Source: an uncultured Schumannella sp. (GTDB lineage Bacteria > Actinomycetota > Actinomycetes > Actinomycetales > Microbacteriaceae). Taken from it: a stretch of DNA of 38,576 nucleotides. The notes below the pieces were generated by a model. That model saw nothing but the letters and a program-made list of their open reading frames with translations. It was not told where the DNA came from and did no database searches. The stretch is from NCBI RefSeq assembly GCF_905479755.1, contig NZ_CAJQNT010000020.1:1-38576 (forward strand). Direction: 5' to 3'. How positions within the stretch are numbered: position 1 is the stretch's first letter; each line of letters begins with the position of its first letter. The translations under genes were made by a program, and so were the position numbers. Shown one piece after another: positions 15,545 to 24,287 of the stretch.

Positions 15545-15743
15545 GGTCGTGTTCTAACTCGGACAGCCACGCGTCGACCGCATCGATCCGGTAGCGGGCG
15601 ATGCCACCCAGCCGGATGAACGGCGGCCCCGTTCCGGCTGATCGCCACCGCGATAAGGTCGACTCGGACACCTTCAGGTAGGTGGCGATGTCGCGGCTGT
15701 GCATCAACGGGGACGCGGCAGACGCGTTCGGGGTCTCGGTCAT
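15528..15743 (-). CDS. xis: Excisionase-like helix-turn-helix protein
   Basis: The protein is 71 aa with one winged helix of the MerR-like HTH_17/AlpA type (HSRDIATYLKVSESTLSRWR, then PPFIRLGGIARYRIDAVDAWL). Such proteins bend att DNA and direct the integrase toward excision. It overlaps the integrase start by 17 bp and its own start overlaps the stop of the DUF4913 gene by 4 bp, so all three are translated together. Confidence 0.88.
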   Translation of the reverse strand: MTETPNASAASPLMHSRDIATYLKVSESTLSRWRSAGTGPPFIRLGGIARYRIDAVDAWLSELEHDHAPQE

Positions 15744-16309
15744 GAGACTTCCCCAGTCGTGGGGTCGATCGAGCGGTAGAACTGGTCTTCTTCTTCACGG
15801 CGTTTGGTGACCTCGGCCAGCACGAACTCCACGAACTCGGCCTCCCGGTCCTCGATGACGATGTCCTCAACGGAGGGTGCTGGCGGTTCACCGGGCCAGC
15901 TTGTCTGCCGGGTGGGACGGTCGCGATCCAGGCGTGTGCCCGCCGCGGCGACCCAATCGCGAAGACGCAACCGGGTATCTGTAAAGTCGCGGTGCCAGGC
16001 CAGCGGTGCCGAGCCGCTCTTCTCTGCGTCGTACGAGCACAACCAGTGCAGGTGCAGCGCGGACAGTTCCCAAAGCAACTCGGGGTGGTGGTGCCAGAAC
16101 GGAGGGATCACCGAAGGGGGGAGGCCGTAGGTGTTGCGGAGCCAGTGCACCCACCGGTTGAGTTCCAACCACTCGGCTTCCAGATCCTCGGGACTCAGCA
16201 GGTTCCAGTTGATCGGGTGCGGAAGCTCGACGAGCAGCGGGCCCTCGAATTCCGCATCGAAGTCGTCCTCGTCCTCGAGGGCTTCGGACTCCGGAGCGTC
16301 GTCATCCAT
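15740..16309 (-). CDS. DUF4913-family protein
   Basis: The protein is 189 aa from the ATG at 16309. This start avoids overlap with the SSB gene, which ends at 16323; the longer frame would run through it. An acidic N-terminus (DDDAPESEALEDEDDFD) is followed by the DUF4913 pattern: WNLLSPEDLEAEWLELNRWVHWL, then PPFWHHHPELLWELSALHLHW. The family is common in actinobacterial conjugative and integrative elements; its function is unknown. A truncated relative of its C-terminus (GTRLDRDRPTRQT) is found at 37336-37535 in the second element. Confidence 0.75.
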   Translation of the reverse strand: MDDDAPESEALEDEDDFDAEFEGPLLVELPHPINWNLLSPEDLEAEWLELNRWVHWLRNTYGLPPSVIPPFWHHHPELLWELSALHLHWLCSYDAEKSGSAPLAWHRDFTDTRLRLRDWVAAAGTRLDRDRPTRQTSWPGEPPAPSVEDIVIEDREAEFVEFVLAEVTKRREEEDQFYRSIDPTTGEVS

Positions 16310-16322
16310 CACTGCCGCCGGC

Positions 16323-16781
16323 TCAGATGCTCGACCGCGACGCGACGCTGGACTGTTGCCGCGGACTTGACTCGAACGCCTGCTCTTCCTGAACCGCGGA
16401 CTGCCGCTCGGCGGCTGACCGGCGCGGTGAGCGGTCAACGTCGTAGCGTGTGCGAGCGAGATCGTGTCCGATGCGTGAAGCGATGAACTCTTCGGCTTGG
16501 AAGGTCTGCCCGTCCTTATCGTAGGTGTACTCGTGGACACGTCCGGTAGCGACGAACTTGTCGCCTTTCTGGAACCGGGCGGCGGCTTCTTCGGCGGTCT
16601 TTCTGAAGATCGTCAGGTCGTGGAAGGTCGGGTCGAGTTGCGTGAACGATCCATCGGGTTCTTGCCGGGAGTGCTCGATCCCGACGCGCGCATGAAATCG
16701 CGGCACCACGTTTTCCGTGGTCGTGAGCCGGGGCTGTGTGGCGATGAACCCTGAAATGGACTGCTGCGTGTCAATACTCAT
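16323..16781 (-). CDS. ssb: Single-stranded DNA-binding protein (element-encoded)
   Basis: The protein is 152 aa with an OB-fold of SSB type in the first 105 residues (FIATQPRLT, FHDLTIFRKTAEEAAARFQKGDKFVATGRV, FQAEEFIASRIGHDLARTRY). A low-complexity Arg/Ser/Gln tail follows. It lacks the acidic DDDIPF-like tip of chromosomal SSB. Such SSBs protect single-stranded element DNA during transfer. AGGAG precedes the ATG. A small perfect hairpin (GGCACC-TCCT-GGTGCC, 16808-16823) lies in the gap to the coupling-protein gene. Confidence 0.85.
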   Translation of the reverse strand: MSIDTQQSISGFIATQPRLTTTENVVPRFHARVGIEHSRQEPDGSFTQLDPTFHDLTIFRKTAEEAAARFQKGDKFVATGRVHEYTYDKDGQTFQAEEFIASRIGHDLARTRYDVDRSPRRSAAERQSAVQEEQAFESSPRQQSSVASRSSI

Positions 16782-16867
16782 CGGACTACTCCTGTCAGTT
16801 GCGAACGGGCACCTCCTGGTGCCGTCTCACGTGACAGGTGCACCCGCCCCTCCCTCTGTTGACCCGG

Positions 16868-18643
16868 TTATGGGCGTTGCTGCAACAGCGCCTCGATACC
16901 GGCGCGGTGCTCGCGCAGCGTGGCTGCGTCACTCCTGGTGGTCCAGGCGCGGAGGCGGGTGACGATGGGTGGTGCGGAGCGCAGGAGTACGAGGCCGGTG
17001 CCGAAGGGGAGGGTGCGGATCACGTCGGGTGGCATGATCGGCACGCGTCGGATGGAGCGTTGGGCGGAGCGGGAGCCGTGGTCGCCGATGGTGGTGGAGT
17101 CGGTGATTTCGTCTCGTTCTCCGATGAGGGTGGTCAGGTCGTGCAGGTCGCGGGAGTTTGAGGCTCCGCCGAGGATGATCTTCACGATGGACGCGTCCCA
17201 GACGGCTCCGGCGGCGTTCTCTGACCACTTCTCTCGCGCCTGGGCCAATGACTGGAGGACGGGCATGGTCGTGATGCCGGTACCGCCGCCTTCGGCCATC
17301 AGCGTCGGCAGGGACGGCAGCGGGGCAAGGTTCCCGACCTCATCGAGCGCGAGGAGCAGGGGCGGGTCCAGACGGGCTGCGGGCGACCGGGCGGCGATGC
17401 GGCGCGCGGCTTCGACAAGGTCTTCGACGAACGCGGCGACCAGGGCGGCTGAGTTGTTCGCCCCGGCACCGGTCGCGAGGAGATACACCGTGCCGCGCTT
17501 GCGCAGAAACTCCTCCGGATCGAACCGCTCATCCGGCCCCGGGCTCACCGCGTCAAGCACCCTCGGATCAGCGAGTGCGGCGAGCGAAAGGGACACGCCC
17601 TGCCAGATGGAGTCGCGGGTCCTCGGATCGGAGTCGATCATCGCCTGCAGCGAGTCGGCCCACCCGGTCGCGGCGTTCGGGTTGGCGGTGAGGATCGCTA
17701 CGGCATCGGCTGCGGCGGCGGGGTCGAGAGTCCACCGGAACAACTCGGCTGGCTCGCGGTGGTCGAGGGCCGCGGCGTGGAGGAGGGCTTGGAGTGCAGT
17801 GCGGGTTTTCCCTTCCCAGAAGTCCCCGCCCTGAACACCGCCTGCGGACAGACCGGTGCCTGCGGCAAGGCCGGTGGCGCGGATCATTGCTGTCAGAGGG
17901 TCCTCGCATCCGCGGATGGGCGACCAGCGCAGCCCTGCGGGGATGCCTTCGGCGAGGTACTGCGGATCGAACACCGCCACCGGCCGCCCACCCGCGCTCC
18001 GGGCCCTCAGCGTCGCAGTGAGGTTGTCCGGCCGGGTCGAGGTGGTGACGACCGCCCCCGGAGCATCCAAGATCGCGTTGATGACAACGTGCAGGCCTTT
18101 CCCGGAGCGGGGCGGCCCGATGAGGAGGATGGAGTCCTCAACGCTTGCCCACACATTCACGCCGCGCGAGGTGCCGAGCTTGTACCCAACATCACCCGGT
18201 ACAGGCTTGGCCAGCGACGGCCGGAGCTGCCCTGCCCGGCGTAGCAGTGCTTTTTCGGACGCGGTGGTGGTGAGGTCGGTGCGAGTGGCGATCCCGACGA
18301 TCCGGTACGGATCGACCTTGGTCAGACGGCCGTGCTCCCTTATGCCGCGCCAAACCCACCACCCGGCAGTACCGACCGCGAGGATGAGAAGACTTGCGGT
18401 GATCCAGTAGGCGACGGGGTTCAGCCCCTCCGCGCCGAGCGCGTCACCGGGGTTCCTGGGGTTCAGCAGCACCCCGAGTCCGGCCTCGACGCCGCCGGTT
18501 GGCTGTGTGCTCGTGGTGATCCATGCGGTAACTGATCCTGCTCCGCGGAGGATGGCGGCAAGGATTCCAGCGGTGATGAGGGCGATGATGCCCAGGTTTG
18601 CCAGTTCGTCCCCGAGCGCGCCGCCTTGGCGTGGGGTGCTCAT
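16868..18643 (-). CDS. Type IV coupling protein (VirD4/TraG-like ATPase)
   Basis: The protein is 591 aa. Two N-terminal membrane helices (LGIIALITAGILAAIL near residue 20, and AYWITASLLILAVGTAGWWVW near 90) precede the motor domain. Walker A is IGPPRSGKG near 176-183 and Walker B is LLLALDEVGNL near 410, followed by a TraG/TraM C-terminal segment with GGASNSRDLHDLT. Coupling proteins bring the nicked DNA-relaxase complex to a type IV secretion channel. No relaxase, VirB4-type ATPase or channel gene is in the window, so the system looks partial. Its start overlaps the stop of the upstream gene by 4 bp. Confidence 0.9.
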   Translation of the reverse strand: MSTPRQGGALGDELANLGIIALITAGILAAILRGAGSVTAWITTSTQPTGGVEAGLGVLLNPRNPGDALGAEGLNPVAYWITASLLILAVGTAGWWVWRGIREHGRLTKVDPYRIVGIATRTDLTTTASEKALLRRAGQLRPSLAKPVPGDVGYKLGTSRGVNVWASVEDSILLIGPPRSGKGLHVVINAILDAPGAVVTTSTRPDNLTATLRARSAGGRPVAVFDPQYLAEGIPAGLRWSPIRGCEDPLTAMIRATGLAAGTGLSAGGVQGGDFWEGKTRTALQALLHAAALDHREPAELFRWTLDPAAAADAVAILTANPNAATGWADSLQAMIDSDPRTRDSIWQGVSLSLAALADPRVLDAVSPGPDERFDPEEFLRKRGTVYLLATGAGANNSAALVAAFVEDLVEAARRIAARSPAARLDPPLLLALDEVGNLAPLPSLPTLMAEGGGTGITTMPVLQSLAQAREKWSENAAGAVWDASIVKIILGGASNSRDLHDLTTLIGERDEITDSTTIGDHGSRSAQRSIRRVPIMPPDVIRTLPFGTGLVLLRSAPPIVTRLRAWTTRSDAATLREHRAGIEALLQQRP

Positions 18644-19197
18644 TCGGGGCGTCCGATCACGAGTGTGCCGGAGATCCGGCCGAACAGGATCACTTCGCCC
18701 GTGTGCGCGGCCGTCACCTGCTCTGAGGTGAGGAGTGCGCGGGCGGTGCCGTCGCCGGCGGCGTCACTGTGGGCGTGGATGATCGCGACGGCGACATCCT
18801 CACCGGGCACGAACCCGGCTCCCGACACCTGATGCACCACCGGTACCGCCAATCGGGGAACAGGCGCACCCGATGACCAGTCGGGTGAGAGCAGGGGCTC
18901 GGTGCGGCGGGCACGGGGCGGGGTAATGATGTCCGTGAACGTCGATCCGTCCGCTTCTCGCACATGCACTCGCAACGGGGTCTGCAACAGCGCAGCCAGG
19001 TCGTCGAGGATCGTCGGGAACGAATCGCGCCGCCACCCCGGGGCGAATGGCGGCGGGTTGTGCGGTGCGCCATCGATTGTGACGGTCATACTTCCGTCCT
19101 CGTGCACGGTGAACTCCACCACCGGAATGATCAGAGGCCCACCTGCCTCGCTCTCGGAGGTGGGGAGGGCGCGGCGGTAGCGGGGTTTCGGGGTCAC
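18640..19197 (-). CDS. Conserved-looking hypothetical protein coupled to the coupling protein
   Basis: The protein is 185 aa from the GTG at 19197, chosen because GGAAGGA stands 8 bases upstream; a longer frame would run into the hairpin at 19269-19305. No transmembrane helix or known motif is seen. The composition suggests a globular beta-rich cytosolic protein (VEFTVHEDGSMTVTIDG). It is translationally coupled to the type IV coupling protein by an ATGA overlap, so a role in transfer or its regulation is likely (inference from position only). Confidence 0.65.
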   Translation of the reverse strand: MTPKPRYRRALPTSESEAGGPLIIPVVEFTVHEDGSMTVTIDGAPHNPPPFAPGWRRDSFPTILDDLAALLQTPLRVHVREADGSTFTDIITPPRARRTEPLLSPDWSSGAPVPRLAVPVVHQVSGAGFVPGEDVAVAIIHAHSDAAGDGTARALLTSEQVTAAHTGEVILFGRISGTLVIGRPE

Positions 19198-19268
19198 AGG
19201 GATGGTCCTTCCAGACGAAACGCGGATGTCGTCATACAGGTGCACCGCCGCCGTCCAAGCGCAAACGG

Positions 19269-19305
19269 GGGAGGGCACGAACCTGGGGTTGGTTCGTGCC
19301 CTCCC
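19269..19305. terminator. Strong hairpin between surface protein and transfer genes
   Basis: GGGAGGGCACGAAC pairs perfectly with GTTCGTGCCCTCCC around a 9-nt loop, a 14-bp GC-rich stem. There is no clear T-tract on the minus strand, so it may act as a terminator of the surface-protein transcript or as a processing/stability element that sets different levels for the genes on either side. Confidence 0.65.
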
Positions 19306-19358
19306 GATGCTGGTCCGGCCGTGTTGGGGGTGCCGGACGGATCAGCCGCCTATTCGAG

Positions 19359-22300
19359 CTACTCCTCCTTCGCTCCTTCGAACTGGTCCTGGAAGGCCTG
19401 GAATGCGTCGGCTTCCTCCCGGACGTAACCGTGTCGTTCGCGGGTGATCGCCAGGCGGCGACCGAACAGCAGCACCCCACCGGTCGCGGCAGCCATCAGC
19501 CCGCCAACGAGTCCGAGCGGCCACCAATCACCGCCACCGGTGTGCGCCAGCACCCCGGGACCTCCCGGCTTTCCTGGCGTCTCCGGTGTCTCCGGTGTCT
19601 CCGGTACCGGGGTGACGGTGGTGGTCTCGTCCGGCGCCCCGCACAGGCCGCGATGCAGTACGAGACCGTCCGCATCGATGATGGTCTCCACCCAGTAGTA
19701 GGTGCCGACGCTGTCGAAGGTCACTTCGTCGGAGCGGTACTCGCCCGGCCCGTCGAGATCAATCACCGCTGAGATGAACACCAGTTCCTCTGGTGTGCAG
19801 GTCGCGGTATCGGAGGTTTGCCGGTACGTCTCGAACACCAGGCGTGCGCCGTCAGGAACGGTTCCGGTGACGGTCGCGACGTCATGCGCTGGGTCACCGA
19901 GTACCACCGCTGGCACCGCATTCGTCCTCACCGTGAGCTCTTCGGGCTGTTCACGGATCACGGTCGTTTCACCGGGTGCTCCGCACGTGCCTTCAGCGAT
20001 GATCTCGCCGTCGGCGTCGTACAGGCTCTCGACCCAGTACACGTTCCCGGCGGTGTCCGCGGTGGTGGTGCCGGAACGGTAGATCCCGGCCTGGGTGACC
20101 GGAATTTCGTCGCTCGTGAAGAACGGCTCCTCGCAGACCGCCCCAGCATCTGCCGGGTGTGGTCCGTAGGCGCGGAACTGCAGGTAAGCGCCGCCGGGGA
20201 TGGTGGTGCCTTGGACGAGGGCGGTGTCCTCGAACGGCTGCCCGACGAGCGCGTCGGGGGTGGCCTGGGTGATCACCGACACCGGAACCTCCGTGTCGGT
20301 AGGTGGGACGTAGAACCGTTCCAGCACATCTGCCGGAGACGACCGGTACGGTTGCACTCGGTCATCGCCTGCGAAGGTGGTGACGAGGACGTAGAACCCA
20401 GGTTTGGTCGGCACGATTTTGTCGTCGTCGGTGTAGCCGAGCTTGTAGACCCCGTTCCGGGCCGGCGTCGTCAGCTCGATCAAGATCGGCGCTGAACTGA
20501 GGTCAAGATCATCCTTCAGCTCCGCATCGGTCTCGAACGGGCCATACACGGTGTGACGGAGCTCGTCGAGGTCGGGGCCCCAGTACCCGTCGCCAGTGAA
20601 GTCCCCGTGGTTCGCGGGGAACCCGGTCACGGTGATGACGTCGAAGGCGCGTCCGCCGGGGTGCACGTTGTACTCCCGCATCAACGAGGTCACCGTGACA
20701 GGCCAGCGCACCGAGGTGGTTTCGACGGTGATGCCGTACTCGTCAGCCCAATCGTCCGCGAGGTAGTTGCGCACCCACTCCGGCTGCGTGGCCTTCTTCA
20801 CCTCCCACACCCAGGTCACGAACCCGCCCGTCGGGGCGATCACCGCAGACGACGTGTAGTTGCCGGGACCGTCTGCAGTCACCGTGACCGTTCCCAGCGC
20901 TATCGCCGTCGGATCGATCGTTGTGGACTGCGTCGGAGGCAGAGTTCCGGGCACCTGGTAGGCGGTGCCCTCGAAGACCACCGGAACGAACGCGTCATCC
21001 TTCTTCAACCAGACACCGTTGGAACTGCTGACGGTGATGGTGTCGGTGAGCGCGTCACCGGGCACCGCGAGATGCTGATCCGCCTCGGAGACGGCGACCG
21101 GCTGGAACGGCACCACGGACGTCTCAGCAACCTGCCCGAAGCGGTCGGTGAAGGAGTCAGTGAGGTACTTCGCGTTCTGCCCTTGCGCGGTCTTGTCGAT
21201 GGCCCACACCCAGGTGTAGAACCCTGATGCTGGTGCGGTGATCGTGCCCAGCGAGGTGTACGAGCCAGGACCGGTCAGGACGACGGTCTCGGTACCTGCG
21301 ACGGGTGCGTCTCCGGGTGGGGTGTCGGCTTCGGTGGGCTGCTCATCGAATGGCCCATACAGGGTGCCTTTCGCGGTCACCTCGATCGGTGCACCGTCCT
21401 GGTGAATCCAGGTGCCCTTCGACACGCTCACCGTTAGCCCGTCAACGAGAGGATCGCCTTCGGCGACGAATCGGGAGGCGACCTGGGTGGTGATCTCGGG
21501 TTGGAAGTCCAACTCGATCACCGGCGACTCCGCTTGTGCAGACAGGCCTGTGGAGGATCCTGCGACGGCGGCGACCAGGCGCTGCGATCCGGGTGTCGTG
21601 TACAGGTCCAGGGCGGCACCGTACCCGGCGGCGGGCACGAACATCGACGCGGCGATCCGGTAGGAGGGAACCCCGTCTGCGGGGGTGCCGGTGATCGGAT
21701 GCGTACCGACGCCGAGGGCGCGGCTAGCTGAACCGTCCGAGAACACCGCATCCGTTAGGGCTGCCGTGCCGGTCAGCGATGCAGGGTGCGCGTCCACGGT
21801 CAGTGTGCCTGCGTACTGATCCGACATGGTGAGCGACAACGACAATGACGGGTCCGTGACCGCGTTCACCACCGCTTCCTGGCGCATCGTGTTGAGGTTG
21901 GCAAGGATGATGGCGCGTTCAGACGCGGGCGCACGGCCGACGTAGTAGTCGTCGCCGGACATGCCATGCGAGTTGTAGGTGCCGGGGTCAGCGACCGACC
22001 ACGTGAATAGTGCGACTGCGGCGGTGATGTTCGCATCCCCGGACTGCCCCCACCGGTCCAGCACGAAGTTCAGTTCCGCGAGCTGCTGACGAGACAGGGA
22101 GTCCAGCGATGTGATCGTTGACGGTCCGGTGGTCTGCCCGAACGGAGGGTTTGAGCCGATATCCAGGCAGTACGCCTGACGTCCGTCGACATCGGTGTTG
22201 TACGCACCAAGGAATCCCTCTCCGAGGTCGTACCCCACGCCCTCACTGCCGGCATACGCGGGCGCAGCGGTGAGCGTGACCGTGCCTGCCAGGAGCAGCA

Positions 22301-22388
22301 GCGCGATGAGTGCCGACAGTATGCGCCGCAACACGGTCGGTGGGGGAGCGGCGTTTTGCTCCGGGACATGGGTGAGTGATCCTGACAC
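19359..22388 (-). CDS. Large sortase-anchored surface protein with Ig-like repeats
   Basis: The protein is 1009 aa. The GTG at 22388 is chosen because AGGAGG lies six bases before it. Order: signal peptide (cleavage after AAPAYA, near residue 46), an N-terminal domain like the thioester-type adhesin head (AYCLDIG, then AAVALFTW), at least two mid repeats ending in FxTWVWxxxK, two C-terminal repeats containing TYYWVE/VYWVES and GxCGAP, and a Pro-rich spacer (TPETPETPGKPGG). It ends with LAHTG, a TM helix and a 33-residue acidic tail. LAxTG is the class-E sortase motif of actinobacteria. The Gln needed for a thioester appears replaced. It is probably a cell-surface adhesin or mating aid displayed by the element. 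Confidence 0.85.
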   Translation of the reverse strand: MSGSLTHVPEQNAAPPPTVLRRILSALIALLLLAGTVTLTAAPAYAGSEGVGYDLGEGFLGAYNTDVDGRQAYCLDIGSNPPFGQTTGPSTITSLDSLSRQQLAELNFVLDRWGQSGDANITAAVALFTWSVADPGTYNSHGMSGDDYYVGRAPASERAIILANLNTMRQEAVVNAVTDPSLSLSLTMSDQYAGTLTVDAHPASLTGTAALTDAVFSDGSASRALGVGTHPITGTPADGVPSYRIAASMFVPAAGYGAALDLYTTPGSQRLVAAVAGSSTGLSAQAESPVIELDFQPEITTQVASRFVAEGDPLVDGLTVSVSKGTWIHQDGAPIEVTAKGTLYGPFDEQPTEADTPPGDAPVAGTETVVLTGPGSYTSLGTITAPASGFYTWVWAIDKTAQGQNAKYLTDSFTDRFGQVAETSVVPFQPVAVSEADQHLAVPGDALTDTITVSSSNGVWLKKDDAFVPVVFEGTAYQVPGTLPPTQSTTIDPTAIALGTVTVTADGPGNYTSSAVIAPTGGFVTWVWEVKKATQPEWVRNYLADDWADEYGITVETTSVRWPVTVTSLMREYNVHPGGRAFDVITVTGFPANHGDFTGDGYWGPDLDELRHTVYGPFETDAELKDDLDLSSAPILIELTTPARNGVYKLGYTDDDKIVPTKPGFYVLVTTFAGDDRVQPYRSSPADVLERFYVPPTDTEVPVSVITQATPDALVGQPFEDTALVQGTTIPGGAYLQFRAYGPHPADAGAVCEEPFFTSDEIPVTQAGIYRSGTTTADTAGNVYWVESLYDADGEIIAEGTCGAPGETTVIREQPEELTVRTNAVPAVVLGDPAHDVATVTGTVPDGARLVFETYRQTSDTATCTPEELVFISAVIDLDGPGEYRSDEVTFDSVGTYYWVETIIDADGLVLHRGLCGAPDETTTVTPVPETPETPETPGKPGGPGVLAHTGGGDWWPLGLVGGLMAAATGGVLLFGRRLAITRERHGYVREEADAFQAFQDQFEGAKEE

Positions 22389-22469
22389 GAGATGCCTCCT
22401 GGCTGTCATCAGCGACCCCAACGGTCGCCTCCAACGCAGGTGCACCACCGCCCCCCCCCGCTCGACTGG

Positions 22470-23483
22470 TCAGCGACTCAGCCCACGTCCTGGCACCCGT
22501 GATGACGACGTGGATGCGTCGATTGGGTCATGCTCGAGGCCCACCGTTCGCTGGGCTGTGCGGTGTGTGCTCCCACGTCTCTCATCGAGGAGTGTTCGCA
22601 CGTCGTCGTATCCGGTGATGACGGAGCCGAGCCCATCCCGCAGCAACCGGTGGCACCCGGCCGAGGCAGCACTCGTGATCGGTCCCGGGACCGCTCCGAC
22701 AGGACGATGCAACTCGACGGCGCGGGCCGCCGTGTGCAAGGACCCGGACCGGTACCCGGCTTCCGCGACGACGACCGCGCCGGAGAGCGCGGCAAGGATT
22801 CTGCCGCGTTGCAGGAACCGCCACTTCGTCGGTGCCGCCCCCGGTGGCATCTCACTCAACAGCACCCCCTTCTCCCCGACACGGGTGAGGAGCTCGGTGT
22901 GTCCTGCTGGGTAGAGCCGGTCCAACCCGCCGGCCATCACCGCGATCGTGGAGCCACCCGCAGCCAGGGCCGCCCGATGCGCGGCACCATCGATTCCGTA
23001 GGCGCCACCAGAGACCACCTGGCGCCCATCCTCGACAGCCGAGTGCGAAAGGTCCATGGTGACGTGTTCGCCATACCCGGTCGACGCCCGTGCGCCCGTG
23101 ATTGCGAGCCGATCACGGACAGGCGAGGTCAGTAGGTTCGTGTCGCCTTTTGCCCAGAACGCGAGCGGGGCACCATCCCCGAGCGCGTCGACACCCGACG
23201 GCCATTCACGATCACCGGGGATCAGCACACTTAGACCGTGCCGCTCCGTCTCTGCCAGCACTCGCCTGACTTGGCCCTCGTCGATGCGCGGTGCGAGACG
23301 CCGCTGCCAGGTATCTCCATCCGGCCCGACCGGCACGTCGTCACTGAGGGCATGGGCGACGGTTTCGGTCGCACCCGCGGTGCGTACCATCCGCGCGGTG
23401 ACGGCATCCGCTGGCTCTGAGGCCATCGCGAGGATCACCCTCGCCGTCCGCTCGTCAGAGGCCAACCCCATGATCGTGTCCAT
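22470..23483 (-). CDS. DprA/Smf-like DNA-processing protein
   Basis: The protein is 337 aa from the ATG at 23483 (AGGAG upstream). The central Rossmann-like domain is diagnostic of DprA: ITGARASTGYGEHV, then VVSGGAYGIDGAAHRAAL near residues 160-180, then VMAGGLDRLYP and the FLQRGRILAALSGAVVVAEAG segment. Chromosomal DprA loads RecA on incoming single-stranded DNA during transformation. Here it is the first gene of a leftward block with SSB and coupling protein, so it may handle the transferred strand in a recipient (inference). The Ser/Arg-rich C-terminus lacks an obvious winged helix. Confidence 0.9.
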   Translation of the reverse strand: MDTIMGLASDERTARVILAMASEPADAVTARMVRTAGATETVAHALSDDVPVGPDGDTWQRRLAPRIDEGQVRRVLAETERHGLSVLIPGDREWPSGVDALGDGAPLAFWAKGDTNLLTSPVRDRLAITGARASTGYGEHVTMDLSHSAVEDGRQVVSGGAYGIDGAAHRAALAAGGSTIAVMAGGLDRLYPAGHTELLTRVGEKGVLLSEMPPGAAPTKWRFLQRGRILAALSGAVVVAEAGYRSGSLHTAARAVELHRPVGAVPGPITSAASAGCHRLLRDGLGSVITGYDDVRTLLDERRGSTHRTAQRTVGLEHDPIDASTSSSRVPGRGLSR

Positions 23484-23597
23484 ACCCTGCTCCTGCTCTC
23501 GTCCTGAAAGGCAGGTAGGCAGGGTCAAGCCGCAACGATCGTCTTATCGACGGTTGATCGCGAGAAGGTCCGGTCGAACCGACGCCACACGCTTACG

Positions 23598-24287
23598 GTG
23601 TCCACGCTTGCATTTCTGTACGACTGTGGAGGCGTGAATCTCTCTGCTCCGGTCCTGTTGCGGTATCCGATGGAAGGACGGCTCCGCGCCAGGAATAGTC
23701 CCGCTCGTCGGGTTCCGAGCCACGGCACTCATCTGATGGGCACGACCTATGCGATGGACCTCATACCTGTCGATGACCGCGGGAGGTCCGCACCTTGGAG
23801 CTGGCGAGCGGCCATCGCCACCGAGCCCCCGGAAGTGTTCGTCGGGTTCGGAGCGACCGTGCTGGCGCCAGCCATGGGGACGATCGTCCTTGTCCACGAT
23901 GGAGAAGAGGACCACGATGCCCGACGGTCACAGAACACTCTGCTGCTGTACATGCTGGGGCAAGCCGAGCGAGTGCGGCGCGGACCTCACGCGATCGCGG
24001 GCAATCACGTCGTGATCGCAATGGGGCAGGGTGGCGGTGGCCCGTTTGTGCTTGTCGCCCATCTCCGAAGGGGTTCGCTGGATGTGACGGTCGGCGACCG
24101 AGTCGCAGTTGGACAACCGCTCGGGCAGTGCGGGAACTCGGGAAACAGCACTCAACCACACGTTCACGTTCAAGCCACCGACAGCACGGATTGGAATCGA
24201 GCACGCGGGCTGCCGATAGCATTCATGACGGCCGCGGGCGTTGAGCTGCCCTCCGAATCTCAGATCATCGTCGCGACAGCTCCGTAA
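23598..24287 (+). CDS. M23 family peptidase-like protein without signal peptide
   Basis: The protein is 229 aa from the GTG at 23598; GTG 23634 and ATG 23670 are alternatives and no start has a well-spaced ribosome binding site. The LytM/M23 pattern is present: SHGTHLMGTTYAMDLI (His and Asp zinc ligands), GNHVVIAMG, and the C-terminal HVHVQ in NSTQPHVHVQ. M23 domains are zinc endopeptidases that cut peptidoglycan cross-links. No signal peptide or membrane helix is present, so either the protein is cytosolic and not a cell-wall enzyme, or the exported start has been lost. It is divergent from dprA. Confidence 0.75.
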   Translation: MSTLAFLYDCGGVNLSAPVLLRYPMEGRLRARNSPARRVPSHGTHLMGTTYAMDLIPVDDRGRSAPWSWRAAIATEPPEVFVGFGATVLAPAMGTIVLVHDGEEDHDARRSQNTLLLYMLGQAERVRRGPHAIAGNHVVIAMGQGGGGPFVLVAHLRRGSLDVTVGDRVAVGQPLGQCGNSGNSTQPHVHVQATDSTDWNRARGLPIAFMTAAGVELPSESQIIVATAP

